Source: Adiantum capillus-veneris
Lineage: Eukaryota; Streptophyta; Polypodiopsida; Polypodiales; Pteridaceae
Assembly (NCBI GenBank): GCA_014529385.2
Contig: CM043958.1
Span: forward strand, 118,601,018 to 118,665,017
Direction of reading: 5' to 3'
DNA length: 64,000 nt
Shown: piece by piece, positions 1 to 11,573 of the stretch
Numbering within the stretch: the first letter of the stretch is position 1
Layout: each line of letters starts with the position of its first letter
Made by a program: the position numbers and the translations under genes
Notes under the pieces: model-generated
What the model was told of the DNA's origin: nothing
Databases searched by the model: none
Seen by the model: only the letters and a program-made list of their open reading frames with translations

Positions 1-433
1 TGCATAATCTTCGACTCCAGCTCTTTACGTAGCAATGCAATTTTAGCCTCATTGTGACTTGCATAAAGACTAATCAGAATATCCCAAGCTTGTTTTGCAG
101 ATTGCATTGAATGAATGTGAGGAGTACTAGTGCGCTTAATTCATAAATAATGCAATCAATGCATGAGCATGTGCATATTTTACATCCCAACAAGTTTGTT
201 ATGTCGTACGCAAAACAACTTCAACAATAGCAATCCTTGCAGCAAGACCTTCAACATCCTCAACATTGCCTACATCCTCAAAACCAGGACATACATCAAT
301 GCCTTACATAATATTCTAGACACTCTTTGACACAAGAACATGTTGAATCATGTAAGACCACATAGGGTAATCGTCCGCATCCAATTTGTTTACATCAGCA
401 AACATCTTGAACACATCTGTGTTGTTGTCGGCC
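1..433 (-). pseudogene. Ty1/copia gag (N-terminal part), decayed
   Basis: Reading the minus strand from an ATG at 433, the frame gives MADNNTDVFKMFADVNKLDA followed by a segment containing DDYPMWSYMIQHVL. Near the window edge comes a stretch reading like AKQAWDILISLYASHNEAK. This is the layout of plant copia gag proteins (DUF4219/UBN2 type), which coat the element RNA in virus-like particles. Several in-frame stops and a frame change mark it as dead. It lies about 350 bases downstream of a primer-binding site and LTR in the same orientation (783-1000), so these form one element that continues off the left edge. Frames and family are seen; superfamily assignment rests on known gag organisation. 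Confidence 0.72.
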
Positions 434-782
434 ATGGTAAATGCCTGCACGTGATGTGAAAACTACCCAAAAAGAGGAGAAACAAAGCAAGAACAACACG
501 TGCTATATAGCACAAACCATAGAATATTATAAGGGACCTGTTATACAAAAAGCAGCACTGACAAAAACTACACAAAATGACAAAATAGCATGTGGAGTAC
601 TACTTGTAGTGGAAACGGATGTCGAAATGAGCTCGAATCAGAAATTTGAGCAGAGTTAGCTCTTTGAGCTAGCCTGAAATTTTTGTCAACCTGTGAAAGC
701 TCACCAAATCTCACAGAAATCAAAGAAAGTGAGCAGGCATGTGTTGGAGCTGCTGACGACTAAGCCTGGGAGGATACAACTT

Positions 783-792
783 GCTGATACCA
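783..792 (-). other. Primer-binding site (tRNA-iMet type)
   Basis: The minus strand reads TGGTATCAGC immediately after an LTR ending in CA, close to the TGGTATCAGAGC sequence that pairs with the 3' end of initiator tRNA-Met. It primes minus-strand cDNA synthesis in plant LTR elements. Its position between the LTR at 795 and the gag at 433 fits. Confidence 0.7.
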
Positions 793-794
793 AT

Positions 795-1000
795 TGTTGG
801 AATTAGGGTTTCAGGAGAACACACACAACTTGGAGAAGACGAAGAAAGCTCAAGGCACACAACAAAGAGTTTATTACTTAGTAAGCAATGGAAAGATAAG
901 TTAACCCTAGAGTGATGGGCGTATATACCATGCACAAGGGGAAAAACCTCCTAGTGCGGGAAAAAATGTCCCGATGGTCCTATGTTCACACACATCACTA
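795..1000 (-). repeat. 5' LTR of the left-edge copia element (outer end approximate)
   Basis: On the plus strand the LTR inner end begins TGTTGGAATTAG directly beside the primer-binding site. A TATATA stretch lies near 915 in the orientation expected for minus-strand transcription. The inner end is well placed by the primer site. The outer end is a guess, because the matching 3' LTR would lie outside the window. Confidence 0.5.
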
Positions 1001-1143
1001 CCACATGTATATGGTAATAATTTTTTTCTTATTAAGTTGTGCTACTTGGTTGTATTTTACTAGAGTAGTCTAATCTCTGAAGGTGCTAATACATTGTCAG
1101 GTTCTCTCTCATCTACACATCGGGAGCTCAAAAGAAAAAGACC

Positions 1144-4100
1144 ATGAAATGTAAATTTGTTGAGTTCCCACCATTTCAGCTGGAGGAAAACTCCTTGAGA
1201 GAGGCAAATGTCACCTGGTTGGCAAAAGACCAGTTGGATAGACAACATGTCACTGTCTACCACGGATCATTCAAGAGTGCTCATGGAACCAAAGTTGAAG
1301 TAAAGATGCTACCAAGGGAAGCCCATGAACTCATCAAAGAACATGCAGTCCGAACACTTTGGAAAAAGATTGGTCTTAAGGACTATATAGAGATGGACCC
1401 CTGCGGTGTCGATTACAAAAGAGTGTATGAGCTCTTGAACAACATCACTAAGGAAGGACAAGCCACCATATCTGACCTCAATGGCTCTCCTATCAAGGTT
1501 AACATAATAGAAGACCAAGTGGCAGAAGCACTCAAGCTTAAGAAAGGAGGAAAACCTATGAGGGATAGACAATTACCAACCAGTGGTATTTTCACCAGCT
1601 GATCATCCTCCTTTTTGAAATTGGAGCAAAGGGAAATAGAGCGGGCACTACGGCTCTATCACCAACATTTTCACTTCACTACCAAGAGACCGCTAGGGTA
1701 TACAATTCCCAATCATACTATGGCTTTCACCTTCACACAAGCATCAAAGAAAGAGGGGATGATAGAGGTGAACCACACACAGTACATCTACACGACCCTC
1801 ACTCATGTGATACACACCCTTCACTCATGTGAAGAATCCAAAGAACATCACATTTTTAGGAGCTCCAGAAGTGTTCACTAGAATTTCCTATCACGCTATA
1901 GGCCAAGCAGAGCATCTACCGCGTGCCCCAGAGAAAAATTTATGGTTGCTCAACAAGATAGATGAGGAGCCAAAAGTACAAACACGGGCTCCACCAGTGG
2001 CAACAAGACTGCGGACTCAATTAGTTGATGTACCAACTCAAGAACTCACATCCGCAGAAGGTAATAGAGAGGATGAAGTGTAGGAAGATAAGGAAACTCC
2101 TCTTGAAAGAAAAATGGAAATCTAAGGTGGATGAATCAAAACAAACCTAGAAACATAGGCCAGCAATAGTTATTGAAGAACCATCACAGAGGGCAGCAAG
2201 ACTCAAAAGAGAGAAGGCGGATTTTGAGCTAGAAAGAGAGCTCAAAGGAAATTTTGAGGAAAAGTGGAAACCATCTCGGGACTCAAAATTCAAACCAAAC
2301 ACCGAATGGTCGATGAGAAGGACGATCCTCGGGCTGGCCTAGAGCATCTCTACCATAAAGAACAACAACAATGAGAACAGGCTGATGCACAAGAAGAAGC
2401 CAATACACAACCTGAGGAGGGTTCACCCAAAGATCTAGAACCATTCCACTCTACTGCACAAGTTCCACACATCTCTCCCACTAGTGCACCACCACAACCG
2501 AATACTACAACACAGCCACAACCAGAGGAGGTCACTCTTATTGCTGACAATATGGAACTAGATATCAAACCACTCAAAGAGACTATAAAGGAACAAGAGG
2601 CTGAACTACCTAGTCCCATAGTGACACCAAATACTCAAGCCAACCAACCAGATGAGCCAATCACTGAGGCTCAGGACACACAAATGGATCATTCAAAAGT
2701 GAGCAACACAAGAACAAGCGAGAATCTAGAGGACATAGATAAATATACACAGTATGCACATGATGTGATAGACAAAATGAAGGACAAAATCTATTCTTGC
2801 CATCAACATCTACATAGTGTATACAGGCACCTGCAGTTCTCTGAGGAAAGGTTATAATTGGCCAATATATATGTCGAGTCATACAAAGAAGCCGTGGTAT
2901 TCAAAGAACATGAATTGGTTGAATTAACTCCAAAGATAGCAACGGGTCTAGAAACTCTCAAATAAAAAATCAGCAACACGAGCGACAAGTCACAAAAGCC
3001 ACTTTAGCTCTACAAGAATCCGCTTCTACGGTACAATGCCTACAGATTCAGCTTAATGTTGAAAATACACAATTGGCCTTCCAAGAATAGAATGCACTTC
3101 TGAATCAACTAAAGGATAACCCAACAATAGTCACACTACAGGGCACAGATGATGCCTATCAAACAATGGAGTTGAAGGTTAAGGACTAAGAGATGGAGTT
3201 GAAGCTTGAGAAGATGCAAAGAAGAGAATTATCAATCAGCTTCATGCAACAAGAAGACAACTACCAATAGCAGATTGCTCAACCTAACAAGGAGCTAAGC
3301 AAGGATAAAGAAGTTGTTGCGGTGCATGCAACCATGCCGGGAGATGAACAAATCACTACCGCAATGCAAGATAAGGATACCCTTAAACTCATGAATCCGG
3401 AAGTGCCAACAGCAGAAGAGGTCAGTCTTCCAAAAATTGAAATTTCTGAAGCAGAAGTCAAACCTTCCACTACTCTAAAAAGCCTTACTAATGAGGAGGA
3501 GACTGTTTTGAAGAAGCAAATAGAAGAGGAAAGGGAGACCATTTGGAAAGAGGCACTGCAATGGAAAGAACGAATTATACACTCAATCAATGTCAATCTA
3601 CTCACACCCTCCACAATAAATGAAACGTGACATCAGCAAGCTCTCCCTTATCCTCTCATTAAATTTGAAGTCCTCCAAATAAAAGAAAGACTACTCACAT
3701 GGTGGAGACACTATTTTTGACTATACAAGTATTCGAGGCATCCCAAATTTGGCATGCATTATGCTAGTAAAGATTGCAAAGATGCTCCTCACTTGTTTTC
3801 AAGCCTTTCATAGGGTAGAACAAACAAGTACTGCATGGATGTCCTTCCTCGAAGCTACACAAGGTCTATGCTATGATCTCTCTGGTCAACCATGTGAAGA
3901 AGTCCTTCATGGATTCTACGTAAGGGCCATGTTTCTCCCATCATATCATTTGAAGAAGCACTATACAAGGACTTTTTCACTTACAGATCAAACATCTTTG
4001 ACCCTGTCATCGCAAACCTGTGGGCTCGGTTTGTCATCTATTCAATAATGGAGCTGAAGAATGCAATCAACATGCAATTCATGTCCACTGAAGACAAAGA

Positions 4101-4185
4101 GATGCATATCAAGTACCAACAAGGTCTTGAGCATCAAGAAAAGAGAATGGTGACGCAAAATCCCGACTACTACTTATCACACTAA
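1144..4185 (+). pseudogene. Long coiled-coil ORF of a pol-less LTR element (unrecognised)
   Basis: A run of open segments in neighbouring frames (1144-1602, 1829-2083, 2552-2857, 3322-3630, 3749-4048, about 4010-4185) looks like one protein of about 1,000 residues broken by frameshifts and stops. The first 152 residues contain GQATISDLNGSPIKVNIIED. The middle is rich in E, K, Q and heptad-like hydrophobics, so a long coiled coil is likely. The last part reads LWARFVIYSIMELKNAINMQ. I see no CCHC knuckle, protease, RT or integrase. It ends about 30 bases before a polypurine tract and an LTR-like TGTTAG start, which suggests the internal ORF of a non-autonomous or unusual LTR element. I do not recognise the family. 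Confidence 0.5.
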
Positions 4186-4211
4186 GTAGTTGTGTCGTAG
4201 ATGACACAGGC

Positions 4212-4224
4212 AAGGAGGGGGGAA
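4212..4224 (+). other. Polypurine tract
   Basis: AAGGAGGGGGGAA sits directly before TGTTAG. A purine-only run against an LTR start is the usual primer for plus-strand DNA synthesis in LTR elements. It marks the 3' end of the element whose ORF lies upstream. Confidence 0.6.
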
Positions 4225-4700
4225 TGTTAGCTACTCAACTAACAAGAGCAAAAGAAGAGCATCAAGAAGGACTCTACACATTTTTTCAAGCCTAATTGTA
4301 ATCAAACCCATTTTATTATTGAAAAGTCCAGCAAGTCCAAAGCCGTTGTAATGTTATTGAGTACTAGTGAGTCTAAAGGGGCCAATGGCTTCCACGTTTG
4401 TAATTCTATGCAGTATCTTATCCTTATACTGAGCCCCAACTAGCTAGGAATCCATTTTTACACCTTGGCTAAGGTATAAAAGCCAATTTTTGTAACTTTA
4501 AGACCTAAGTTTTTGATAATAAAGAGTAAGTGTTACTGTAGTAGCTCAATGACTGTCTACTATTTCTTCAATCTCTCGTTTCTCTTGCGTACGCAACGTA
4601 CTGTATCGCATTGCTATGCTGAGCATAGCAATGAGATCACTCATGAAAGCTCTCTCTTTTAATGCAAGTTTCTTGCGATAAAGTGTGCTTTTAGTCATGC
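4225..4700 (+). repeat. Putative 3' LTR of the coiled-coil element (right end uncertain)
   Basis: It starts TGTTAGCTACTC right after the polypurine tract. A TATA-like GTATAAAAGCC lies near 4472. I could not find a 5' partner LTR left of 1144, so the right boundary and the target duplication are unknown. Confidence 0.45.
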
Positions 4701-5616
4701 CCGTCTACCATCTATTTTTGTTTCCTATGCACAATACACACAATAAAACTAGATTTTGACCTTAGGATATATAGAGCACGCCTAGAGGAAGCTAAAGAGC
4801 CCTTCTAGGACCGAAGTCGACAACCCTTAAAATAGACTGTTTTGTCTTATGCACGATTTTGTCTAGGTGCTAGAAACAAAATTTGAGCACATGAGAGTGT
4901 AGATGATACCTTGTCATTGCTAGGTATGATCAAGCTTCATTCCATTCAAAGACCTGTAGCTACACAATTTTTTTTGGATAAGGTTGCGGTAGAGAAGGTA
5001 GCTTTTGGCATTTGAGACACACTTTAGACTTAGATAAGTAGAAGCGACATAGACTTGGGTTTTCTGAGAGATTGGCTATATCTTGTAGCCTCCATGCACT
5101 AGTCAGGTCAGCTATGTTCCATGGATTGGCATTTTATGTCTGTATTTCTCGCTTTGCTAGCATTTGTATGGTGAGGCTTTGCAACATGCTGACAAAAGCT
5201 CAAACTAGACTTACCAATCTCATGATACTTTAGTTTTTGGTGTACTCATCAATCGTGAGTTTTAGGTTCTCCCACAACCAAGGATTTTGATATACCCATA
5301 ACTTGGTGCTACTATTAAACTATCAACAAATGGAGTTTTTATTTAAACTCTCAAACCTTGTGTTTAAGGTGTACCCAATAACCTCATGAGAAGTGGGACA
5401 ACAGGCAAAGAACATATGTTTTGGGGAGGTCTTACCACTTGTGTGTGGCAGTGTCAAATCCGTACAACTTTGACATGGCTGTAACTCACAATTGATAGGC
5501 TAAAACAAGGCTTTGACAAGAAATACATGATTGTGTTCATAACAGACAAAACATAAGAAATCTATGACACTGAACAACTAAACAAGTTTTGGATTTCTTG
5601 CTAATTAATCAGGTTG
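4701..5616. other. AT-rich sequence without recognisable gene
   Basis: No protein homology, tandem repeat or terminal structure could be made out. Short imperfect palindromes around GCTATGCTGAGCATAGC (4612-4628) lie just to the left. Confidence 0.4.
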
Positions 5617-5874
5617 TTATAGCAAACTTTTGATTTCGGTGTTCTTCATCCACGAGGTATCTTCTTCCAAAGCAACATGTAACACAATCTCAGAAAAACT
5701 ATCTGTGTTTGTGTCTTTTGAGAAATGTTGATTGAGCACTTGTAATAATTCACTATTAATTGCATAATCAAGAGTTTTTCTTGTTGTCCTACCACATGCT
5801 TCCATGAGCTTGGACCAAATATCGTTCAAAAAACTAAAGGTATTTACCATTGGATCAATCTCTTCTCTTGTCAC
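5617..5874 (-). pseudogene. 85-codon open frame in the gag position of a minus-strand LTR element
   Basis: The frame reads MTREEIDPMVNTFSFLNDIW and then CGRTTRKTLDYAINSELLQV. Its family is not recognised. It lies downstream, in the same orientation, of the primer-binding site at 6511-6522, which is where gag would be expected. The surrounding minus-strand frames are full of stops. Either a decayed gag or chance. Confidence 0.25.
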
Positions 5875-6510
5875 CTATTGGAGAACCCCTTTAAAGTCGT
5901 TAAGAACAAGAAAAATGGCCGTCATATGGCTTTTGAAAAACGAGAGCCTGTTTGGGATGCTCACTTCTTATTTGATGAAGTTAAGTTCTGCAGCTTTTTG
6001 AGATGCTAGAAAAACTACCAATGAGTTAAACCAAAATAATGCCGGATTGCAGCACAAAAAATTCTACTTATAGTGGCCTTTTGAAATGCTGAGAAACTGC
6101 CAGCTTTGGTTGCAAAGGACTTATGACAGATTTTTCATATGCTGCAAAAACAAGCACCTCCACTGGTGACTAGCTTACCAAGTATACACAGCGTTTTGAA
6201 AAGCTGTGTAAAATTGCCTCTTCTTCACCACCTTGGAAGTTCCTGCTTTATGGGCAGCATTTTAATATGCTGCTATAGGAAGGGATGTGGTTAACTTAGC
6301 ATAATGTGATAGCATCTCAAGATTCCATTGCTTCTACTTCTGACAACACGATAACATCTCAAGATATAGCTAGCCGCTTATCAAAATACATCTAGCCGCA
6401 TGTTCCACCCCCTGAAAAACCCGCTTCATTGCCTAGGAACTACCAAAAAATTCAACAGAGTTTTGAGATGCTGATATGCCAATCCACCACAACCTAGCAG
6501 AACTGTTTGG

Positions 6511-6522
6511 GCTCTGATACCA
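6511..6522 (-). other. Primer-binding site, exact tRNA-iMet complement
   Basis: The minus strand reads TGGTATCAGAGC without mismatch, two bases after an LTR ending in CA. This gives a confident LTR/internal boundary of a minus-strand LTR retrotransposon. Confidence 0.85.
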
Positions 6523-6524
6523 CT

Positions 6525-6733
6525 TGTAAGACTCCTGACTAGAGAGGATGCCAACTAGTGGGAGCCATGACTTCTTGAGAGGTATATAGGAGGAAGAAGA
6601 ATGAGAGAGAAGCAGAAGAGGATTCTAACGTCGTATGAAACTATCCCAAGAGACCTCAAAGATCTATTCAACAAGAGTTGAACTCAAGACCTGTTATTCA
6701 AGAGGGAAATGGCATAACCAATCTACCACACTT
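6525..6733 (-). repeat. 5' LTR inner end, interrupted by a SINE
   Basis: The plus strand begins TGTAAGACTCCTGAC beside the primer site. About 70 bases in, the sequence becomes a SINE-like unit (6592-6733). How far the LTR continues beyond that is not visible, because no partner LTR was found. Confidence 0.5.
6592..6733 (-). mobile_element. tRNA-like SINE, copy 1
   Basis: Read on the minus strand from 6733, the unit starts GTGTGGTAGATTGGTTATGC (A-box-like) and continues with a GGTCTTGAGTTCAACTC segment (B-box-like). It ends in a pyrimidine-rich tail. It matches 48599-48730 over roughly 120 bases with few differences. An internal pol III promoter arrangement and a dispersed second copy make a plant Au-like SINE the best reading. 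It is not an intact tRNA gene, because the cloverleaf cannot be closed convincingly by eye. Confidence 0.65.
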
Positions 6734-6800
6734 GGGTGATAGAAAAGTTATACCGTTTTCCTCTTTTTATTATCACACTTGGGTGATAGAGGGAGAGAGC
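6728..6800. repeat. 47-bp tandem duplication beside the SINE
   Basis: CACACTTGGGTGATAGA occurs at 6728 and again at 6775, with AT-rich spacer between. Small local duplication; no coding content. Confidence 0.6.
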
Positions 6801-8089
6801 AGAGATTGACTTAAATAAGAAGAACGCATTATATGTTTTTTTTGTATTGAGAGGCTTAAATATATAAAGAACTTTATCCATGCAAACTTCTAGAAGAAGT
6901 GGAGTGTACCTTTGCATCCTCTAATAGAGTGTTCCCACGGGTTTGACACTAGACTAAACTTGGGCTTGGAAACCCAACATTGCTGACTCCCTATAAAAGC
7001 CTACTTGTTGTTTTTGCACCCATGGCAAGACCCTGTTTGCATGGGCAATATTGTACCATTTTTGGTTTTGTAATATAATTCTCCCACATAATGTGGGATT
7101 TGCAAAAAGTAAAATTTGTACAAGCCGGTTTTGGCTGCTTATAAAAGCAAGACTATATATGGTCATGGATTTGGTGAACGTTTATGGGTTTATGGTGTTC
7201 ATGTGTCCATGTATGTGCATGAGCTTGTGTTGCAATTCTTTTTTGGTTTAACATAAAATAGCTCATTTTACTGAAAATTTCTAAAAAATAAAAATAAAAA
7301 GGTCAAAGGTACAACATCAACATTGTTCTCAGTTTTGTATCCTGTATTGAGCTTTTGGGAGATTTGATTCTAATTTAAACATTGTTCTTATTTAATGCTC
7401 ATGATGGTATGTATATAAATGGTTATCTTGGCTATCTTGAGGAGGGCCGACGAAGGACAAATATGGGATCACAAATGTGTTGATCACCTTCACTATGTTG
7501 TGGAGGGTATTTCCATCTTCGTCTCTTGCTCCAAACTGTGTCCATAGCCCACTAGAAACTTTTTCTGTGAGAAGTTCTCACTCCTATTGAGGCTCAAGAT
7601 GTAGGAAGACCTTTTATATTGAGATAGTCTCTTAGTAGGGTCAAAAGAGTCATTCTCTGGTACAAAAATTAGTCTTGATTTCTCCTCATCGCACTTAAAT
7701 CAACAGGCTATGAAAAATGTCTTAAAAAATCTCCAGAGAATTCCTCAACACCTCAGGTTGGACTTCAAGAACAAAAGTGAGGCATGAGCAAATAGCTTTG
7801 GCCAAATTTATTTGTTACAAGGTAGAGCCAACCCTTGCATCTCCCCTCTTGTAGCACTTGTCTCTAATATGGTGAGTAGGAGATGATATTGTGAAAAACA
7901 ACGGGGTTACTTGGGAAACTTGTTTGATTGATATTCTAACTTCAAAGGAACCTAGAGTTGCGTTATTAAACATATTTTTCGAGAGCCCATATGTTTAGTC
8001 ATCCCCTATGGAGCATGCATTGGCTTCAAAGCGTTGCCAAATACAATGGCTAGCAAGCTCCAAAAGAACATTTTGATTTTTGAAGCACA
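6801..8089. other. No recognisable gene
   Basis: AT-rich sequence with only short frames. I see no motif, terminal repeat or tandem array that I can support. Confidence 0.4.
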
Positions 8090-8640
8090 CCATGTTTGGC
8101 TTAATATCAACTATGCAATTTCCAAGAACTCTTGTGCTTTCAAAAATACATTGCATTTGACATGCATATCAGCCAAATTATTTCCATTACTTCAATGGCC
8201 CTGTATAGCATTATTGCGAGCATTGGTAATGCAATTAGCTAAAAGACTTCCCTTGTTTCTCAAAAAAAACAAGCCAAAACCTTCTTGCCACTACCAGGTT
8301 CCACTTATCATGCAATAAATTGTCTCCAAGTGGCAATGTTTTGAACACAAAGCAAGTCAATAACTTTTTTTGGTCTCCAAAGTACATCACATTTGACAAG
8401 TTGACCAAAACACTGCCAAGCACAACATTTGGCATACGTATTGCTCAAAGAATTCTAGATCACAATATTCATCATACTTGTCAACTAAAGCATCACATTT
8501 AGCATAGATATTTACCAAACATTTGCCAAGCATAACGTTATTAACCACAAATATTTGAACTTTATCCACTTTTGCAACTTGTTTCCCTTGCTTGTGAAAG
8601 CCCAAAACTGTAGAGAGGATTGTATAGGCCATAACTTGAG
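8090..8640 (-). pseudogene. PPR (PLS-type) pseudogene fragment
   Basis: On the minus strand, segments in shifting frames read like pentatricopeptide repeats. VMLGKCLVNIYAKCDALVD lies at about 8470-8530, CDVLWRPKKVIDLL followed by VQNIATWRQFIA at about 8310-8390, and NNLADMHVKCNVFLKAQEFL at about 8120-8180. The (N)xLVxMYAKC core and the W-x-x-xIA helix ends are the hallmarks of plant organellar RNA-binding PPR proteins. Stops and frameshifts interrupt every repeat, and no N-terminal targeting region or DYW tail is visible. The PPR resemblance is my reading by eye; a profile search would settle it. Confidence 0.6.
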
Positions 8641-9159
8641 CAATTAATACACAATTTGTGCATTTTAAATATCATTATCTAGACCATTTTAGTCACTATC
8701 AATTGGAAGCTTGTAAAACTAAATATATTCATCTGGACTGCACCTCAAGATTGGCCCAAAAGAGGTGAACCGGCTCACTAAAAATATCAAAATACCCATA
8801 TCTTCCTCCTCGCTGTTGATTGAGGAGTAGTGAAGACATGCATGAAAATCACTTAGAGCACTACACAATGGATTCATAAACCTACAATTTGTCAACTTCC
8901 CAAATATCCTTGCTTACAAGAATCAAAAGCACACTTATTGGCTCCAAACACCATATCTAGCATACATTCACCTTTACATTTTCCTATCGTGTTGCCTAGA
9001 TCACTGCACAATTAAAACGTGGTGGTAGCTTTTCTTGTCTGAAAATTCGTAATAGGAGTTTCTCTTATTGTGAAAGGAATGGACACACTCCAACTGATTT
9101 TTGGGAAAAGCAGCATGACATGGTATTGCACGTAAACAACAATTATAGCTCAAGATGAT
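8641..9159. other. No recognisable gene
   Basis: AT-rich; short frames only. It may hold further eroded sequence of the pseudogene on its left or the copia element on its right, but I could not align any. Confidence 0.35.
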
Positions 9160-9850
9160 GTAGGTGTTGATATTTATGTTGATCTTTCAGTTGATACTGA
9201 GAATGGTACGTGTTATGTTTATGATGGTAGTATTCTTGATAATTCTCTTATTATGTACAAGGATCTTGTCAATCATAATAATGAAATTTTATTTCCACTA
9301 AAGAATCAATGGTGGGAGTCCATGGAAGTTGAGTATAAGTCTCGTCTCTCCAAAGATACTTGGGTTTAGAAAACCAAAACCAAATTATGTGGATCCTTTG
9401 AAAATTTCAAGTCTTGGGTAGGTTCTAGAGATCTTTCAAAAATTGTAGGAGGTGATTATCAAGAGGAAATTTCACTCATTGTTCGCATTACGTACTAACA
9501 TTCAAGTTTTATTGGCATTTGTTGTTAAGTTTGATTTGGAGGTTCATCAAAGGATGTCAGAATTGCTTTTCTTAATACAGACGTAAAGGAAGAGATATAT
9601 ATGGAAACACTTGAAGGCTTTATAGTCAAAGAAAAGGAGGATCTCATATGCTGACTTCATTGAGCACTTTATGGTCTATAACGAGCTTCACATTATTGGT
9701 ATCAAAAGATTGATCTTTTCCTTACATCTTAAGTTTTATCTCTTGTTCTTGGGATCCTAACTTATACATTAAAATGATGATAGCTATAAATTCGTTATTC
9801 TTGCTGGGTCTATCGTGCACATCATTAATTAATTCCGTCAATGATTCCTT
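9160..9850 (+). pseudogene. Ty1/copia reverse transcriptase fragment
   Basis: Frames in sequence give WWESMEVEYKSRLSKDTWV, the segment at the N-terminal edge of copia RT. This is followed by DVRIAFLNTDVKEEIYMETL, matching the conserved (M)DVKTAFLNG-EEIYM block with the first catalytic-region aspartate. ALYGL and a piece reading DDSYKFVILA come next. Stops and frame changes are frequent. Downstream the homology is lost in a GC-rich block and a weak continuation reappears near 10430. This is RNA-dependent DNA polymerase relic without its LTRs. Confidence 0.75.
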
Positions 9851-9869
9851 TGGAATCATGAATTGAAAA

Positions 9870-10370
9870 GCAAAAGTGAATTTCCACGTCACACACCCTC
9901 CCCCTTGTCGCCCTACGCCTATCGTCATCGACACTCGCCTGCTTCTCGATGCTACACTTGACGCCCCCTGGCTTCTTCCATAAGCCTGCGAGCATCTTGG
10001 CTTTGCACACACACCTGCCTGTGGTCGCGAGCATACCTCCGCAGCTCGTCAGCCATCGCCAGCCCTTCGTACACCTTTCTTGCTCTCCCTTCCCACGTGA
10101 GATGACCTGACTACTCTTCCTCAAGAGCACCACATGCCCGTTGCTCTTGTTTTCGCCTGCACTGGCCGCCTACATCCTCTGCGCATTGATGGGTCCTCGC
10201 CTCGCCACCCATGATAGAAGCACAGCAAAAGGGAAAAAATCTCCTTAGGCAGGAAAAATCTCCCTCTCTCCACAAGCATCTGACGCACATAATCTTTGTC
10301 AGTCCCTCTTAATCCACGCACCATCCACAACGTTTTTGTTCCTATAAGCTATACCAGCATCTCTATAGAT
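9870..10370. other. GC-rich block splitting the copia fragment
   Basis: This stretch is clearly more GC-rich than its surroundings (CCCTCCCCCTTGTCGCC and similar runs). Minus-strand frames up to about 100 codons exist but carry no motif I recognise, and high GC alone lengthens frames. It may be an insertion such as an LTR or MITE fragment; I found no terminal repeats. Confidence 0.35.
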
Positions 10371-10424
10371 TCTCACTAATGAAGCACCTCAAAAAAGATT
10401 AGAGGCACATACTTGCTTTATATG

Positions 10425-10520
10425 TGGACAATGCTTCCAATAGTCTCAAATTTCTTCAGCAAGTTAAAAAGGTTCTCTCTTTTGCGTTCATGGTGGATTT
10501 GGGAGACCTATAGTCATGTT
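10425..10520 (+). pseudogene. Weak continuation of copia RT
   Basis: The frame reads LYVDNASNSLKFLQQVKKVL and then MVDLGDL. It fits the YVDD catalytic box and the following K-DLG segment of copia RT, with the second aspartate replaced by asparagine. Short, so only tentative. Confidence 0.4.
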
Positions 10521-10761
10521 TAGTTGTATTGATGACATTGTGTCTCCACATTCTGCTACCACTCCTTGTCTTGTGAGTTCTACCAAAAAATCTCACTTTT
10601 TCCCAAAAGATGTTGAGTTACCATCACGTCAAGCTTATTCTAAGCATGTTGAATTTCTCTAACTTTTTGGATTAAATACCATTCCCAACAATATCTTTGA
10701 TGAAAATTTTCTAGGGAAAAAACCTTGCCTCTCCATCTCTTAGCATGTTGTTGTCTCTCTT

Positions 10762-10990
10762 TTGGTTAAAGCTATCAACCCCCACCACCAACACAGCTTT
10801 ATCAAAGAAGTGTCAATTTATGATAAGATATTGGCATTAATGGTCGACATTGAGTACATAAACTTCATTGACCAAGAATCTATCCTCTTACAGCTTGACC
10901 TTGACAAGGCATATGGTTGTATTGTTTGGTCATATGTGAAAGTTGTCATGAACGTGCCAATGATGGTGGGAACTAAGGCCTTAGCAGCTT
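10762..10990 (+). pseudogene. LINE reverse transcriptase fragment
   Basis: The frame contains FIKEVSIYDKILALM and then ILLQLDLDKAYGCIVWSYV. This matches the plant L1 RT blocks 'F-GR-I-DNI' and 'LDF-KAYD-W' that precede the YADD box. Only about 75 codons survive; the right end runs into purine-rich sequence. It is a different copy from the LINE at 19485-25255. Confidence 0.75.
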
Positions 10991-11542
10991 AATGGATGTG
11001 TAGAATGGGGGGACTTATGGTGGAGTGTCCTAATAATGGGGGGAAGGAAAGTGAGTGTGAACGAAAGCCAAGGCATGATGGGAAACAACTAGAAGGTAGA
11101 GAAGGGGGGGGGAGCTCATGGCAGTCACTACGGAGGGTGGGAGGCGATGTCGATGAATCAAGAGTTTCTCCATAAGCCATGGTACAAAGATTTGGTGCTA
11201 TTTATGGCCATTTTGATGTGGCTTGGAGTTTTGGCCTACTATGCCATCACAACACTTTCCCAAGCCTAGCATGATAGCACCAACGGTTGCTAAGGGGGCA
11301 AAATGGTCTATTTTAGTAATGATTATGGCATGAAGGAGAATTTCTTGGAGGTTACAGAGGAGGAGAATTTGCAAGAGAAGGAAAGGGCAATGAGGGAGGA
11401 ACGTTGAGAAGTATAAAGGGAATGGAAAGGAAACTAAGGCAAGACTGCTCTCTCTTGACCTTGGGACCATGGCAAAGCAAGGTTTGAAAGGATGATAATG
11501 GGGAATAAGAAAAGGGGAGAGACTAATATATATATATCCCCC

Positions 11543-11573
<31 letters not shown>

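Noticed and set aside
1309-1595. Minus-strand frames opposite the 152-codon segment
   Set aside because: They are shadows of the plus-strand frame at 1144-1602, which has the more protein-like composition and continues into further plus-strand segments.
9722-10330. Three minus-strand frames of 69-102 codons in the GC-rich block
   Set aside because: Low stop-codon frequency is expected at high GC, the frames overlap one another and none carries a motif. Kept only as an unexplained compositional block.
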